DNA of 29,625 bases from a virus, in IMG/VR virus record IMGVR_UViG_3300042556_002767, positions 1 through 29,625 of that record, one strand, 5' to 3'. The translations under genes and the position numbers were made by a program. Of this stretch, positions 14,700 to 23,647 are shown piece by piece (the stretch's first letter is position 1; each line of letters starts with the position of its first letter). The notes beneath the pieces are model-generated. The model did no database searches. It worked only from the letters and a program-made list of their open reading frames with translations, and was not told the DNA's origin.

Positions 14700-17600
14700 A
14701 TGAACAGAAAAATAGAATTAATATCGGGTATAAACGCTTATGATAATGGTTCAATTACTCCTCCACTTACAAACAATTTGCTTTGTTGTGTCCCATGTCA
14801 AAAAACAGAAGTTGAATTTCAAAACGTACACAACACAGCTCTCACAATTACATCTATTGATGTTGCTGATGATGCGAGTTTAACGGCAACAGTAATTGCT
14901 ATAAATGGTGGCCCAGTTACGCTTCCTTTTACAGTTGCTCCTGATGAGTTTTTTACTGTTACTTTTGAAATTTGCAGAGGCACAGGAACACTTTCCCCTT
15001 ATTGGAAACTTTCGTTTACTACTACTCAACACGGCAACGACCCATTCTTTTATGTTCCAATGAATTGTGTCACTCTTGATGACCTTGTAACCCCTGATTT
15101 AATCTTATTTACTAATGTCATTCCAAATACAATTGTTACAGATATAGGAACAATACAAAATAACACATTAGAACCTTTTAACTACAATATTGATATTAGT
15201 GCGTGTGCAAATATTACTGGAACAAACTTGAGTGGAACAATAGTTCCTGGTCAGACTATTTCTTATACTGTTTCTTGGTCTCCAACAACTCATCCTGAAT
15301 CATTATCTTGTCTTATAGAAATAACGGCTGACGAAAACACGGAAGACTGTACGACTAAAATTACAATAAGTGGAAGCACCGCTAATCTTGATTGTGACCC
15401 TGAAGGCGGTATTTGTTGTTTAAACGTAACTCTAAATACAGAACAACAATATCTAAACCCTGCAAATTTACTTTGTGAGCCAAGCACCGTTTACAATAGA
15501 GCGGCTATTCTTGAAAGAAAGTTTATCGTTTATGATTTAAAGTGGTTTGAGCCAATAACACAGGGAACTCAAATAATATTTAACCCATATTTATTTTCAA
15601 CAAACACAGGAGGATTTAATCCTTTTAGTCCTCCTGCGGTTTTTTATAGCTTGACTTATGGAACAAGTCTCGTAAATGGCAATGCGTACAATATGCTATT
15701 GAGCAATGCTGGGGTTAATGCAAATAATCAAAAAAACACAGATGTTACAATCACTTTTTTAGACCCAGCAAATGGGATATTTAGAATTACGATTATTTTC
15801 TTTGTTGTTTGTGATAGAAACTTTTTGGTAAACAATAGTGTTTTCTCAAATAAGTTTAAGTATCAGAAGTCAACAACTAATGATACTGCTCTTTATGGAA
15901 ATACGCTTCCATCTGTTTATAATCAAGATGAATACATTCTTTCTTATTTCAGAGTAAAAAAAGGCGTTATAGCAGAAAGTGAGTTTATTCATGCAATTCC
16001 TTTTACTGCAAGATTTTATAATAAAGGACTTTATAATGGTCCAAGTGAATTTACCTTCCCATCATTTACTCTTTCAAGGAATGTGGGCATCGTTAATGAA
16101 CTTAGCATTTTTGAAAGAACTAAGATTACTTTTAACATAACAGTAGATACCGTTCCTTATCAAGCTTGTGATGATATTATTTTCCATCTTGTAGATGAAA
16201 CATTAAATGATAATACATTAATGTTTATTCCAGCAACCGATGCTTCAAGACAGAGAATTGGAAACACGACTGGAAATGCGGTTCTAAATAATCACCTTAC
16301 AAGTCCAAGTACATTTACCTCTATTGGAGGTGATGTTTGGGAGGCAAGTTGTTATATAAATACAGACTTAGACCCTACACATCAGTATAGGATGTTTGCA
16401 ATTGTTTACTCAAGAAATCAAGTAGTAAACACATTTAAGTCAGACTCTTATAAAGTTCGTTCTGTTCCTGAGTATGATTGTACTTGTCAACCTGAGATAA
16501 CATCTTATTGGGACAATTACTTTGAAACAAGACAGACTGATGATTACAGACCAGTTGGTAAAGAGCGCATTCAGCATAGACTTGTTTTAAAAACAGGAAC
16601 TATTCAAGAATGCCTTGACAATTGGGGTTTGCCTATTACTGATTGGAGACAAGCTTTGACTTCGGTAAAGCTTCGTATCTATAAGCGTTATATGTATTTC
16701 CCTGTGAGCAATGACCCAAATACAGATTATGCTACATTCTTTGAGTTTGGAAATTATGTTTCCACAAGAAACAATGCGGCAGTTGGTAATTGGGATAACT
16801 TCACAACGATGGATGTTCTTGATGTTAATGCTGATGAGATTCATATTTCATTAAGCAACATCAGAGTTCTTTGGGAAAATACATCCTTTAATGGAAACGT
16901 GAGTCAAGCAAAGATTCAAACTTATATGGACAAGTATCCAATTACGGGTGCGCTTGCCACAAGTTATGTTTCTACTCTTGATGTAATAAATACTTGGATT
17001 GATGACGATATTTATTTTGAATACGACCTTGAGTTTGATTTAAGCTCATATTTTAGTGCGCCATTCAAGTTTCATATTTGTCGCTCATTTATGGTTCGCG
17101 CCATATCATTTGAGTTCTACAATTCTGGATTCCCTACTCACATTATCAACCAATATATAGAAGGATTTGATACAACAATCAATTCTTGGGTTCCACTTGG
17201 AAGTTCTATTAGCGCATCAGCTTATTCTTTGATTAGAATAACTTATACAACAAACTATGGTGCGCCTTTCTATGGATGGTTTAATTTCTTTATTGAAACA
17301 CTTCCATTTGGTCTCCCAACACTTGTTGAAAGCAATGCTATTGCATCTCCAACAGGTTTGACAAACTATGGTCTTGCCGATATTGTACAAGGTCAATCTT
17401 ATACTTACGCCACAACATCAATCGCTCAAGTTGTAATAGACACTACTCAATTACAGAACACGGTTTATCTGTTTTGTGGATATTGGAGTGAATTGACTGA
17501 TAATACGCCTTGTGGATGGTTTAATGTGCATAAGAGTGCTGGTGGTTCACCTCAAGTACAGCTGCTTCCAAATCCAACTAATGCAGACTATTTTACATTG

Positions 17601-17936
17601 ACTTTCTTATCAGCCAGTCAAGGTAACTACATTTATATGAACTCGTTGTTTGGTGTTAGCATTCCTGTTAATGGACAATCATACACACTACATTATTCTT
17701 TCTCAACTCCTTTAACAAATGCGATTCACATATCACTTGGCGTGTTTCTTACTACAATGCCTAATGCTGGTGATATAATAATACCAGCTGGCTCACAAGT
17801 AGGAATAATCCCAATAGTTTGGCCTTTTGCAAATAGTGGAAACTGGACTATAAAGATTTATTCAGGAACATCAATGAGTGGTTATTATAGCTTTGCTTTA
17901 GGAACAGAAGATTGTGCAACATCCCCTTGGGATTAA
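14700..17936 (+). CDS. Large tail protein with ASH/Ig-like domains
   Basis: A 1078-residue beta-rich protein, likely part of the tail tip or a fibre. Residues about 30-125 (VEFQNVHNTALTITSIDV and later VAPDEFFTVTFEICRG) and about 130-230 (ending near YTVSWSPTTHPESLSCLI) resemble ASH-type immunoglobulin folds; the same SWSPTT signature occurs in the protein of 23648-24478. The rest is Asn/Thr/aromatic-rich without catalytic motifs. It begins 22 bases after the preceding gene. A receptor-binding or tail-tip role is inferred from size, composition and position. Confidence 0.65.
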   Translation: MNRKIELISGINAYDNGSITPPLTNNLLCCVPCQKTEVEFQNVHNTALTITSIDVADDASLTATVIAINGGPVTLPFTVAPDEFFTVTFEICRGTGTLSPYWKLSFTTTQHGNDPFFYVPMNCVTLDDLVTPDLILFTNVIPNTIVTDIGTIQNNTLEPFNYNIDISACANITGTNLSGTIVPGQTISYTVSWSPTTHPESLSCLIEITADENTEDCTTKITISGSTANLDCDPEGGICCLNVTLNTEQQYLNPANLLCEPSTVYNRAAILERKFIVYDLKWFEPITQGTQIIFNPYLFSTNTGGFNPFSPPAVFYSLTYGTSLVNGNAYNMLLSNAGVNANNQKNTDVTITFLDPANGIFRITIIFFVVCDRNFLVNNSVFSNKFKYQKSTTNDTALYGNTLPSVYNQDEYILSYFRVKKGVIAESEFIHAIPFTARFYNKGLYNGPSEFTFPSFTLSRNVGIVNELSIFERTKITFNITVDTVPYQACDDIIFHLVDETLNDNTLMFIPATDASRQRIGNTTGNAVLNNHLTSPSTFTSIGGDVWEASCYINTDLDPTHQYRMFAIVYSRNQVVNTFKSDSYKVRSVPEYDCTCQPEITSYWDNYFETRQTDDYRPVGKERIQHRLVLKTGTIQECLDNWGLPITDWRQALTSVKLRIYKRYMYFPVSNDPNTDYATFFEFGNYVSTRNNAAVGNWDNFTTMDVLDVNADEIHISLSNIRVLWENTSFNGNVSQAKIQTYMDKYPITGALATSYVSTLDVINTWIDDDIYFEYDLEFDLSSYFSAPFKFHICRSFMVRAISFEFYNSGFPTHIINQYIEGFDTTINSWVPLGSSISASAYSLIRITYTTNYGAPFYGWFNFFIETLPFGLPTLVESNAIASPTGLTNYGLADIVQGQSYTYATTSIAQVVIDTTQLQNTVYLFCGYWSELTDNTPCGWFNVHKSAGGSPQVQLLPNPTNADYFTLTFLSASQGNYIYMNSLFGVSIPVNGQSYTLHYSFSTPLTNAIHISLGVFLTTMPNAGDIIIPAGSQVGIIPIVWPFANSGNWTIKIYSGTSMSGYYSFALGTEDCATSPWD

Positions 17937-17948
17937 AAATTAGAAAAA

Positions 17949-19010
17949 ATGGAATTATTTGACAATTATCAAGATAGTAAAGGATATTTCTGTGATATAA
18001 CACCTGAAACAAATTACCTTGACCCAATAGCAAGGTTGATTTGTGGTGAATGGGGTATAGGGATAGGCACTTTGTCTTGTCCTGACCTATACTTATACAA
18101 TGGGCTTTGGAGTTGTAGTGACCAGCTTCTTTGGAATTGTACTCTTTGTGGTAATGACTTACCATTTTGGATTCCTTTTACAGATGGTGACACTTTTGAC
18201 TTTCAGTTTCAACAACTTTATACAGATTTCACTTGTGACCATGCTTTTTATCCCGAAAACTTAATAACTGGCGGCCAAACATCAGCAGTCTCTTATGAGA
18301 TTCACTTGTGTTGTGATGACACAATATTTGAGCTTACTGAAGCAATGCACCAAAGTATAGTTCAGCAAGCTTATGTTGGCTCTTACATTACAAGTGATTT
18401 AAACAATTCTACCATTCTTCATCCGATACAAATGGTTAGAATAAACCTTGAGGCAATTAAGGATTACCTTATGATTGCTGATATAGAGCCTTGTTTCTAC
18501 ATTTTGTTCCGCTTTCCAAAGGACAATGATTGTTTGCCATCAGGAAATGTTCTTGAAGTTTATACAGAGCCTTTCCAATATAAAAAATGTGAGTTTTTCC
18601 CATATATCTATACTGTTGAATCAAAATATACCTACAAAGATTGTTACGGCAGTTATTACGGAAATGTATTTGATGAAGGCATAGGAACTCCTTTTGTTTA
18701 TAGCAATCGGGTAAGGGTTCCAGGTTCTTTTGAACAACAATCTTTTAGTATTTCAAAAGAAAAGATAGAGACATCACTAAAGACAACCGCTACTCAAATT
18801 TGTGAAAATTGGTTGCTTAGAACTACACATCTACCAAAAGGATTCGCTAAATTTGTTGTAGCTATTTTAGGTGGAAAAGACGTTCTAATTGATGGAGTTG
18901 AATATCAAATAGAAGGAGAGCTTTCAAGAAATAATGAAACAGGAAACCAATTCTATCTTGAAATACCCGCCCAAAACTGCGATTGTAACAAATCACTTTC
19001 TTGTACATGA
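17949..19010 (+). CDS. Cysteine-rich tail-associated protein
   Basis: A 353-residue protein, MELFDNYQDSKGYFCDITPE at the start, with more than twenty cysteines spread along its length, including WNCTLCGN, HLCCDD and a C-terminal CDCNK. No zinc-finger spacing is repeated regularly. It lies between the large tail protein and the portal gene and overlaps the portal start as ATGA. It is probably structural (tail tip or adhesion). No family name can be given with confidence. Confidence 0.55.
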   Translation: MELFDNYQDSKGYFCDITPETNYLDPIARLICGEWGIGIGTLSCPDLYLYNGLWSCSDQLLWNCTLCGNDLPFWIPFTDGDTFDFQFQQLYTDFTCDHAFYPENLITGGQTSAVSYEIHLCCDDTIFELTEAMHQSIVQQAYVGSYITSDLNNSTILHPIQMVRINLEAIKDYLMIADIEPCFYILFRFPKDNDCLPSGNVLEVYTEPFQYKKCEFFPYIYTVESKYTYKDCYGSYYGNVFDEGIGTPFVYSNRVRVPGSFEQQSFSISKEKIETSLKTTATQICENWLLRTTHLPKGFAKFVVAILGGKDVLIDGVEYQIEGELSRNNETGNQFYLEIPAQNCDCNKSLSCT

Positions 19011-20725
19011 TAAACATTGAAGATATAAATATAATTTTAACGGACAAAAGATACCGCCCAGATTATTATTTGGAATGGGAAAATGTCCGTGAGACAATGT
19101 TTGTGCATACACGAGGCAAAAAGCCTGGTCGTATTCTAACAGAGCGCAGACCAAATGAAGACCCAGATATAAAGAAATATCGCGAGATGATTTATGAGCC
19201 AATCACAAAAGGCTCAATTCAAAAAGCGATAGATAAGCTTTATCGCATATTCCAAAATGCAAACTTCTCAATTCAGGTTAGTGACGAGCTTAATGCTTAT
19301 TTGAGTACGGTAAAGTTCAATGAGAACTTCTTTTACTCCTATATTCAAAAGTTTGTTGTTCCACGAATGATTGAAGACCCTAATGGATGGATTATGTGGA
19401 TTCCAACAGGTGAAGGATTGACAAATCCATCGGTAAAGGTGGATGTTGAGCCTTTGATTATTGGAACTGACCAAATAAAGTACATTGACCGATATTCCAT
19501 CACTTGGATTGACTATAAGGAGAAAAGTAGAATCAAGAAGTCAAACAAGATGGTCGATGAAGGATTGGTTTACTACACGATGACCACAGATACTTTCTAC
19601 AAGCATGTTCAATATGGTGATGATAGAAAGTTACAGTTTGAAATTATTCCAATTTACGTTCACAACATTGGCAAATTGCCAGGTTGTGTTCTTGGTGGAG
19701 ACCTAACCCCAGAGAAATACTTTGAGTCGTATTTCAGCGCATTTGTACCATTTGCAAATGAAGCTATTCGCCAATACTCTGATTGGCAAGGTGTTATGAC
19801 AACTTCTGCATTCCCGTATCGCGAAGAAGTAGGTGAGACTTGTGATGCAAAGGGTTGCCGTGATGGTATTATCTACGATTCAGATAATGAGGAACATGAT
19901 TATTGCAGAAGATGCAATGGAACTGGAAAGATTGTTTCTCGTTCTCCATTTGGTGTATTTATCAGAGAAAGAGGCAACGCTGCTTTTTCGGGCGAATCTT
20001 CAAGTGACCCCTTGATAAGATTTATCAGTCCTCCAGTTGATATTATTCAGTATTCAGGTGATGCTTGGCAAACTTTGCTTAAAAAGGCTGAGGATGCTTT
20101 GCATTTGAATATGATTGATGAAGCTCAAAGTGGAGTAGCTAAGATTATTGACAGAGAAGACTCATTTGCACAGCTGACTAAAATCAGCAACAATATATTT
20201 GACGAAATAATCTACAAATCTCTTGTTTATATTGAGGCTTATCGCAATGTAAGTAATCCTCAAGCACCAAATATCATCAAGCCTATTTCATTCTCAATGA
20301 AGACTGAGTGGGATTTGATGCAAGAGATTATCAATCTTACAGACCGTAATGCACCTGTTTCTTTCCTTATTGAGACTACAAAAGACTTAGCAAGGAAGCG
20401 TTTTAGTGGAAACAAGGCTGTGTCTCGTATGGTTGAAGTTTTGGTTAGCTATGACCCAATTTATACTATCAGCGCAAAAGACAAAATAGCGATGTTGCAA
20501 AGTGGTATCATTGAGAAGGAAGATGTTCTTAAATCACTTCATGCTTACAAGGCCTTGACAACAATAGTTGCTCAAAATGGAACTACTGTTTTAGAAGAAC
20601 CAATTAGTGATATTTTCGCAATGATTGATGCTTATTTAGCCCCTATGATTGCTGAAGAAACAAGCGGTGATTCAAGCATGGATTCAGACAGCTCAGAAGA
20701 CGATTTGCCACCAAACAACAATTAA
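19007..20725 (+). CDS. Putative portal protein with zinc-binding insert
   Basis: A 572-residue protein. ATG 19007 overlaps the previous stop (ATGA) and is preferred to an in-frame TTG at 19001. Its helical N- and C-terminal parts, a central IMWIPTGEG segment, length, acidic C-terminal tail and position immediately before the small charged, scaffold-like and capsid genes suggest the dodecameric portal through which DNA passes. Residues 279-307 carry CxxxxC and CRRCNGTG, a DnaJ-like zinc ribbon (C279, C284, C300, C303). There is no single diagnostic portal motif, so the call leans on context. Confidence 0.7.
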   Translation: MINIEDINIILTDKRYRPDYYLEWENVRETMFVHTRGKKPGRILTERRPNEDPDIKKYREMIYEPITKGSIQKAIDKLYRIFQNANFSIQVSDELNAYLSTVKFNENFFYSYIQKFVVPRMIEDPNGWIMWIPTGEGLTNPSVKVDVEPLIIGTDQIKYIDRYSITWIDYKEKSRIKKSNKMVDEGLVYYTMTTDTFYKHVQYGDDRKLQFEIIPIYVHNIGKLPGCVLGGDLTPEKYFESYFSAFVPFANEAIRQYSDWQGVMTTSAFPYREEVGETCDAKGCRDGIIYDSDNEEHDYCRRCNGTGKIVSRSPFGVFIRERGNAAFSGESSSDPLIRFISPPVDIIQYSGDAWQTLLKKAEDALHLNMIDEAQSGVAKIIDREDSFAQLTKISNNIFDEIIYKSLVYIEAYRNVSNPQAPNIIKPISFSMKTEWDLMQEIINLTDRNAPVSFLIETTKDLARKRFSGNKAVSRMVEVLVSYDPIYTISAKDKIAMLQSGIIEKEDVLKSLHAYKALTTIVAQNGTTVLEEPISDIFAMIDAYLAPMIAEETSGDSSMDSDSSEDDLPPNNN

Positions 20726-20734
20726 TTATATTTG
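20704..20734 (+). promoter_or_regulatory. Consensus promoter before head genes
   Basis: TTTG (20704-20707), exactly 19 bases, TATATTTG (20727-20734): a full Bacteroidota consensus on the plus strand, spanning the end of the portal gene. The first gene starts at 20749, so its 5' leader would be very short. It would boost the head block separately from the tail block. Confidence 0.7.
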
Positions 20735-20748
20735 TAAAAAATTAAACA

Positions 20749-20997
20749 ATGAACAAGATTAAAGTTTTAAACGTGAAAACGGGAAAGGTCTCTATTATGA
20801 CCAAATTTGCCGTTGACCAACTGAAGAAGGGTGGTCTATTTAAGAATTTTGAGATTCTTACTGATAAGCCAGCTCCAGTTCAACCAAAGCCTGTTGTGAA
20901 TGAAGAAGTAGTTGAAGACACCTATGTAGATGGTGAAGAGGCGGCTGCTGAGGAAGGCGAAGAGCCAGCAAAACGCACATATCGTAAACGTAAATAA
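20749..20997 (+). CDS. Small charged head-region protein
   Basis: An 82-residue protein. Residues 1-40 are basic and folded-looking (MNKIKVLNVKTGKVSIMTKF), residues 40-72 are Pro/Glu-rich and very acidic, and the last residues are basic (KRTYRKRK). This bipartite charge suggests an assembly factor or minor head protein. It is the first gene after the internal promoter and is 8 bases before the scaffold-like gene. Function unknown. Confidence 0.6.
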   Translation: MNKIKVLNVKTGKVSIMTKFAVDQLKKGGLFKNFEILTDKPAPVQPKPVVNEEVVEDTYVDGEEAAAEEGEEPAKRTYRKRK

Positions 20998-21005
20998 ACA
21001 ACAAC

Positions 21006-21815
21006 ATGAAGAACATTGAATCATTTTTAAAGAAAATCGGAGTTCCATCTTCTACAATTTCCAAACTTGCTGCGGAAGAAGAGGTGGATATTGAACCGTT
21101 TGTGAATAGCTATAAATCATCAATGCAAGATGTTTTTTCTAACGACCCTTCTTTTATTCAGCCAATCAAAGACGAAGTTCGCGGTACTGAGCTTTCAAAG
21201 ATTGAGCATAAGATTAAAAAGACTTTTTCGCTCAACCCCGAAGAAGTAAAGGATAAGCGTTTTGATGAAATCATCACACTTGCTTATGAAAAGATGAGAA
21301 ATGTCACTCCACAAGGTGCTGAAGAGTTGCAGAACAAGTTGATGGAGCTGACTAAAGAGAATAAGCGTCTTTTGGAGGAAGTTATTCCCGCTAAGGAAAG
21401 CGAATCTCAGAATGCCATCAAGCAGTATAAAAAATCAAACATTTTACGTTCAACACTTGCAAAGCGCGACCTTGTGGTTAAGCCAGAGGCTATTTTGCCA
21501 GCTATTGAGACGTATTTATCGTCAAAATACGATTATGATGTGCTTGATAATGGTGAAATTGAGGTAAAAACTAAAAATGGTTTAAAACCTTTGAACCAAG
21601 ATGGCACAAAATCGCTTACCTTTGACGAGTTGATTGATAATCATTTGTCTGAACTGCAAGTGATAAAGCAATCAAATGCGGGTACAGCTGCTGCACAACC
21701 AACAAGTGTAAAAGCGGTAACTGCTGAAACGCCAAAATTCAACCTGCCTCACTTGCAAAAGGCACAGGCTAATGCCGAAAGTCTTGCTGCAATGAAGGTA
21801 TTTGGTAAAGAATAA
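21006..21815 (+). CDS. Putative scaffold protein
   Basis: A 269-residue, highly charged helical protein just before the capsid gene, the normal place and character of a capsid scaffold. A coiled coil lies near residues 100-125 (EELQNKLMELTKENKRLLEE), a compact domain follows (residues about 150-205), and the C-terminal 50 residues are Ala/Gln-rich and probably flexible. No serine protease triad is visible, so it is not obviously a protease-scaffold fusion. Its message runs into the attenuator-like leader of the capsid gene. Confidence 0.6.
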   Translation: MKNIESFLKKIGVPSSTISKLAAEEEVDIEPFVNSYKSSMQDVFSNDPSFIQPIKDEVRGTELSKIEHKIKKTFSLNPEEVKDKRFDEIITLAYEKMRNVTPQGAEELQNKLMELTKENKRLLEEVIPAKESESQNAIKQYKKSNILRSTLAKRDLVVKPEAILPAIETYLSSKYDYDVLDNGEIEVKTKNGLKPLNQDGTKSLTFDELIDNHLSELQVIKQSNAGTAAAQPTSVKAVTAETPKFNLPHLQKAQANAESLAAMKVFGKE

Positions 21816-21849
21816 ATCGGAGCGGAGGCTCATTCACTCACCTGGGTTC

Positions 21850-21881
21850 GCACACCATAGTGCAATTCGGGGCTAAGATTC
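21850..21881 (+). promoter_or_regulatory. Possible anti-terminator in capsid gene leader
   Basis: A small hairpin GCAC / GTGC (21850-21863) is followed by GGGCT (21870-21874), which can pair with AGCCC at 21882-21886. That AGCCC is also the first arm of the terminator at 21882-21922, so the two pairings exclude each other, as in an attenuator. The alternative stem is only 5 bp. Confidence 0.35.
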
Positions 21882-21925
21882 AGCCCATTCAATTGAATTA
21901 TTTCTTTTGGATGGGCTTTTTTATT
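21882..21925 (+). terminator. Intrinsic terminator between scaffold and capsid genes
   Basis: AGCCCATTCAA (21882-21892) pairs with TTGGATGGGCT (21907-21917) over 11 bp with one G-T wobble, followed by six T residues (21917-21922). It sits in the 150-base gap before the capsid gene. The gap downstream shows no clear promoter, so the terminator is probably partial or regulated. Confidence 0.8.
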
Positions 21926-21965
21926 ACCCCAAAAAAACAAATTCTAATTTTTAAAAAACAAAAAA

Positions 21966-22988
21966 ATGGCTTTTACTCAAGGTTTATGTCAAAACCTGCA
22001 AGTCAATTTGAATGATGTTGCAGGTAACAATGCGCCACAGCTGAAGCGTGACCGTGTTGGTTATTTGGATGCTGTTGTATCTCAAGAGAACACAGCTGGA
22101 GTTGAAATGCTCCCAATCCCTACAAATGGTAAGTATCGCAAAGTACAAGTTAACTATGCTCAACGTGGTATTGAAGATAGCGTTAGCTTGACTTGCTCAA
22201 ACAACTGTACCGCTACAAACGAAGTTGCTCCAAAAGAGTCTATCGTTGATGTAGACAATTGTATTGAGAGCGCACTTCTTTTCAATGAAGATGAAATGCG
22301 TAAATTGTGCGAAGCTGATTCACTTTGGGTTGCACAAACTATTATGGGTCAGATGAACGCACTTAGCGTTGCTTTGGACAAGCAGATGCTTGCTCTTCAA
22401 TCTACTAACTTTGGTAACTTCTCTGATGGTACTGCTCTGAAGAGTGTTAAGTTGTTTGAAGATACAACTAATGCTTCTCGTGCTATTGCTACTGCTCAAA
22501 TTCGTCACGAGTACGATATGACAGGTGCAAGCGGTGCGCCAATGATGATTGGTGGTGGTAACTTGGACTTGTTTGCTAAAGTGAATCAAATCGCTTGTTG
22601 CAATTCAACCACAGGTACTGACCTTGCTCGTTGGACTGACTACATGTACTATCACGACCGTTTCGCTGAGTCTGTACTTGGTGCTGGCAACTTCGCAGTT
22701 CTTGCTCCTGGCGCAGTTCAACTCGTAACTTGGAATCGTTATGTTGGTGACTATGCAAAGCGTAATGATGTATTCGAACACGGTACAATCACAGACCCAT
22801 TCACAGGTTTGACTTACGATTTGAAAGTGCATTATGATGATTGCGCTGACCGTTGGACTATCAAGTTGCAATTGCATTGGACTATGTTCTTTATCCCAAC
22901 TAACGCATTTGCTACTGGCGATACTAACGAAGGTGTAAACTATACTTTCAACTTCGAAGATTGCTCAACAATCGTAGGTTGCGACTAA
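21966..22988 (+). CDS. Putative major capsid protein
   Basis: A 340-residue protein following the scaffold-like gene, with isolated control signals. All twelve arginines use CGT or CGC, unlike the AGA-rich tape measure gene, which marks very high expression and supports a major virion protein. It begins MAFTQGLCQNLQVNLNDVAG and has about a dozen cysteines. The length suits an HK97-fold capsid protein. The alternative is another abundant virion protein. No maturation protease is seen nearby. The call rests on position, size, codon bias and composition. Confidence 0.75.
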   Translation: MAFTQGLCQNLQVNLNDVAGNNAPQLKRDRVGYLDAVVSQENTAGVEMLPIPTNGKYRKVQVNYAQRGIEDSVSLTCSNNCTATNEVAPKESIVDVDNCIESALLFNEDEMRKLCEADSLWVAQTIMGQMNALSVALDKQMLALQSTNFGNFSDGTALKSVKLFEDTTNASRAIATAQIRHEYDMTGASGAPMMIGGGNLDLFAKVNQIACCNSTTGTDLARWTDYMYYHDRFAESVLGAGNFAVLAPGAVQLVTWNRYVGDYAKRNDVFEHGTITDPFTGLTYDLKVHYDDCADRWTIKLQLHWTMFFIPTNAFATGDTNEGVNYTFNFEDCSTIVGCD

Positions 22989-23024
22989 TAAAAATTTGTT
23001 AAACTCTAAAATAAATTAAATAAA

Positions 23025-23570
23025 ATGGCACTTTGTCCTTCTACTTGCGCTCCCCCACTACCCGTATCAATCACGGGTGGTTGCGGTATTACTACTCGTT
23101 CGGGTGGTATTTCTAAATTTGCTTTTATTAAGTGTGATTACGAATTTATCAACATTGCAAGCCGTGCAGAATGGGAAGCAGCTGTTGAATCAGAAGACGT
23201 TGTTTTCTCTGGATTGCTTCTTGCTCAAAAGCCAAAAGGTAGCTTCACTAAGAAGCGTGTATCTTCTTGCGCCCCTGAGCAATTGGTTGGTAAAGAGAAT
23301 CAGGTAACTTTCCAAGATTACAATAGCGACCCTCAAAACTGTAAAGACGTTGAGTTTTGGAACACAATTGTTCAGAACTCTTCTTCTTACCGTTGGGGAT
23401 ACTATACTTGCGATGGTTACTTCTATGGCATCGTTGATGAGTTCTCAATTGAAGTTGACCACGTTATCGAGGACAACTCAACAGGTAACATATTCTTTGA
23501 TGGTACTATTTCATGGCTCGACCTAAATATGCTTTGCGGCACAGCGGTTGACCTCAATGGAGTAGGATAA
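23025..23570 (+). CDS. Putative major tail (tube) protein
   Basis: A 181-residue beta-rich protein 36 bases after the capsid gene, with the same CGT-only arginine usage, indicating high expression. The size and the single-copy abundant character fit a tail tube protein. Eight cysteines are present, several near the N-terminus (MALCPSTCAPPL). A terminator follows directly, so the capsid and tube genes form a short transcription unit. A head decoration protein is the main alternative. Confidence 0.6.
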   Translation: MALCPSTCAPPLPVSITGGCGITTRSGGISKFAFIKCDYEFINIASRAEWEAAVESEDVVFSGLLLAQKPKGSFTKKRVSSCAPEQLVGKENQVTFQDYNSDPQNCKDVEFWNTIVQNSSSYRWGYYTCDGYFYGIVDEFSIEVDHVIEDNSTGNIFFDGTISWLDLNMLCGTAVDLNGVG

Positions 23571-23590
23571 TAGTTGTTATTGTTTTGGTT

Positions 23591-23621
23591 AAAAAGGGGG
23601 TGAATGCACTCCCTTTTTTTT
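23591..23621 (+). terminator. Intrinsic terminator after tail-tube gene
   Basis: GGGGGTG (23596-23602) pairs with CACTCCC (23607-23613, one G-T wobble) around the loop AATG, extended by A residues (23591-23595) opposite T residues, and followed by a run of eight T residues (23614-23621). A TATCTTTG -7 box at 23623-23630 follows immediately, without a -33 box at normal spacing. Confidence 0.85.
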
Positions 23622-23647
23622 ATATCTTTGAAACAAAGAAAAAACTA

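Noticed and set aside
21816-21881. tRNA-like GGGTTCGCA segment before the capsid gene
   Set aside because: The T-loop-like word is not accompanied by acceptor, D or anticodon arms; no cloverleaf can be drawn.
23623-23630. TATCTTTG as a full promoter for gene 23648-24478
   Set aside because: A -7 match only; the next TTTG upstream is 35 bases away, beyond the usual spacing. Kept as a remark under the terminator.
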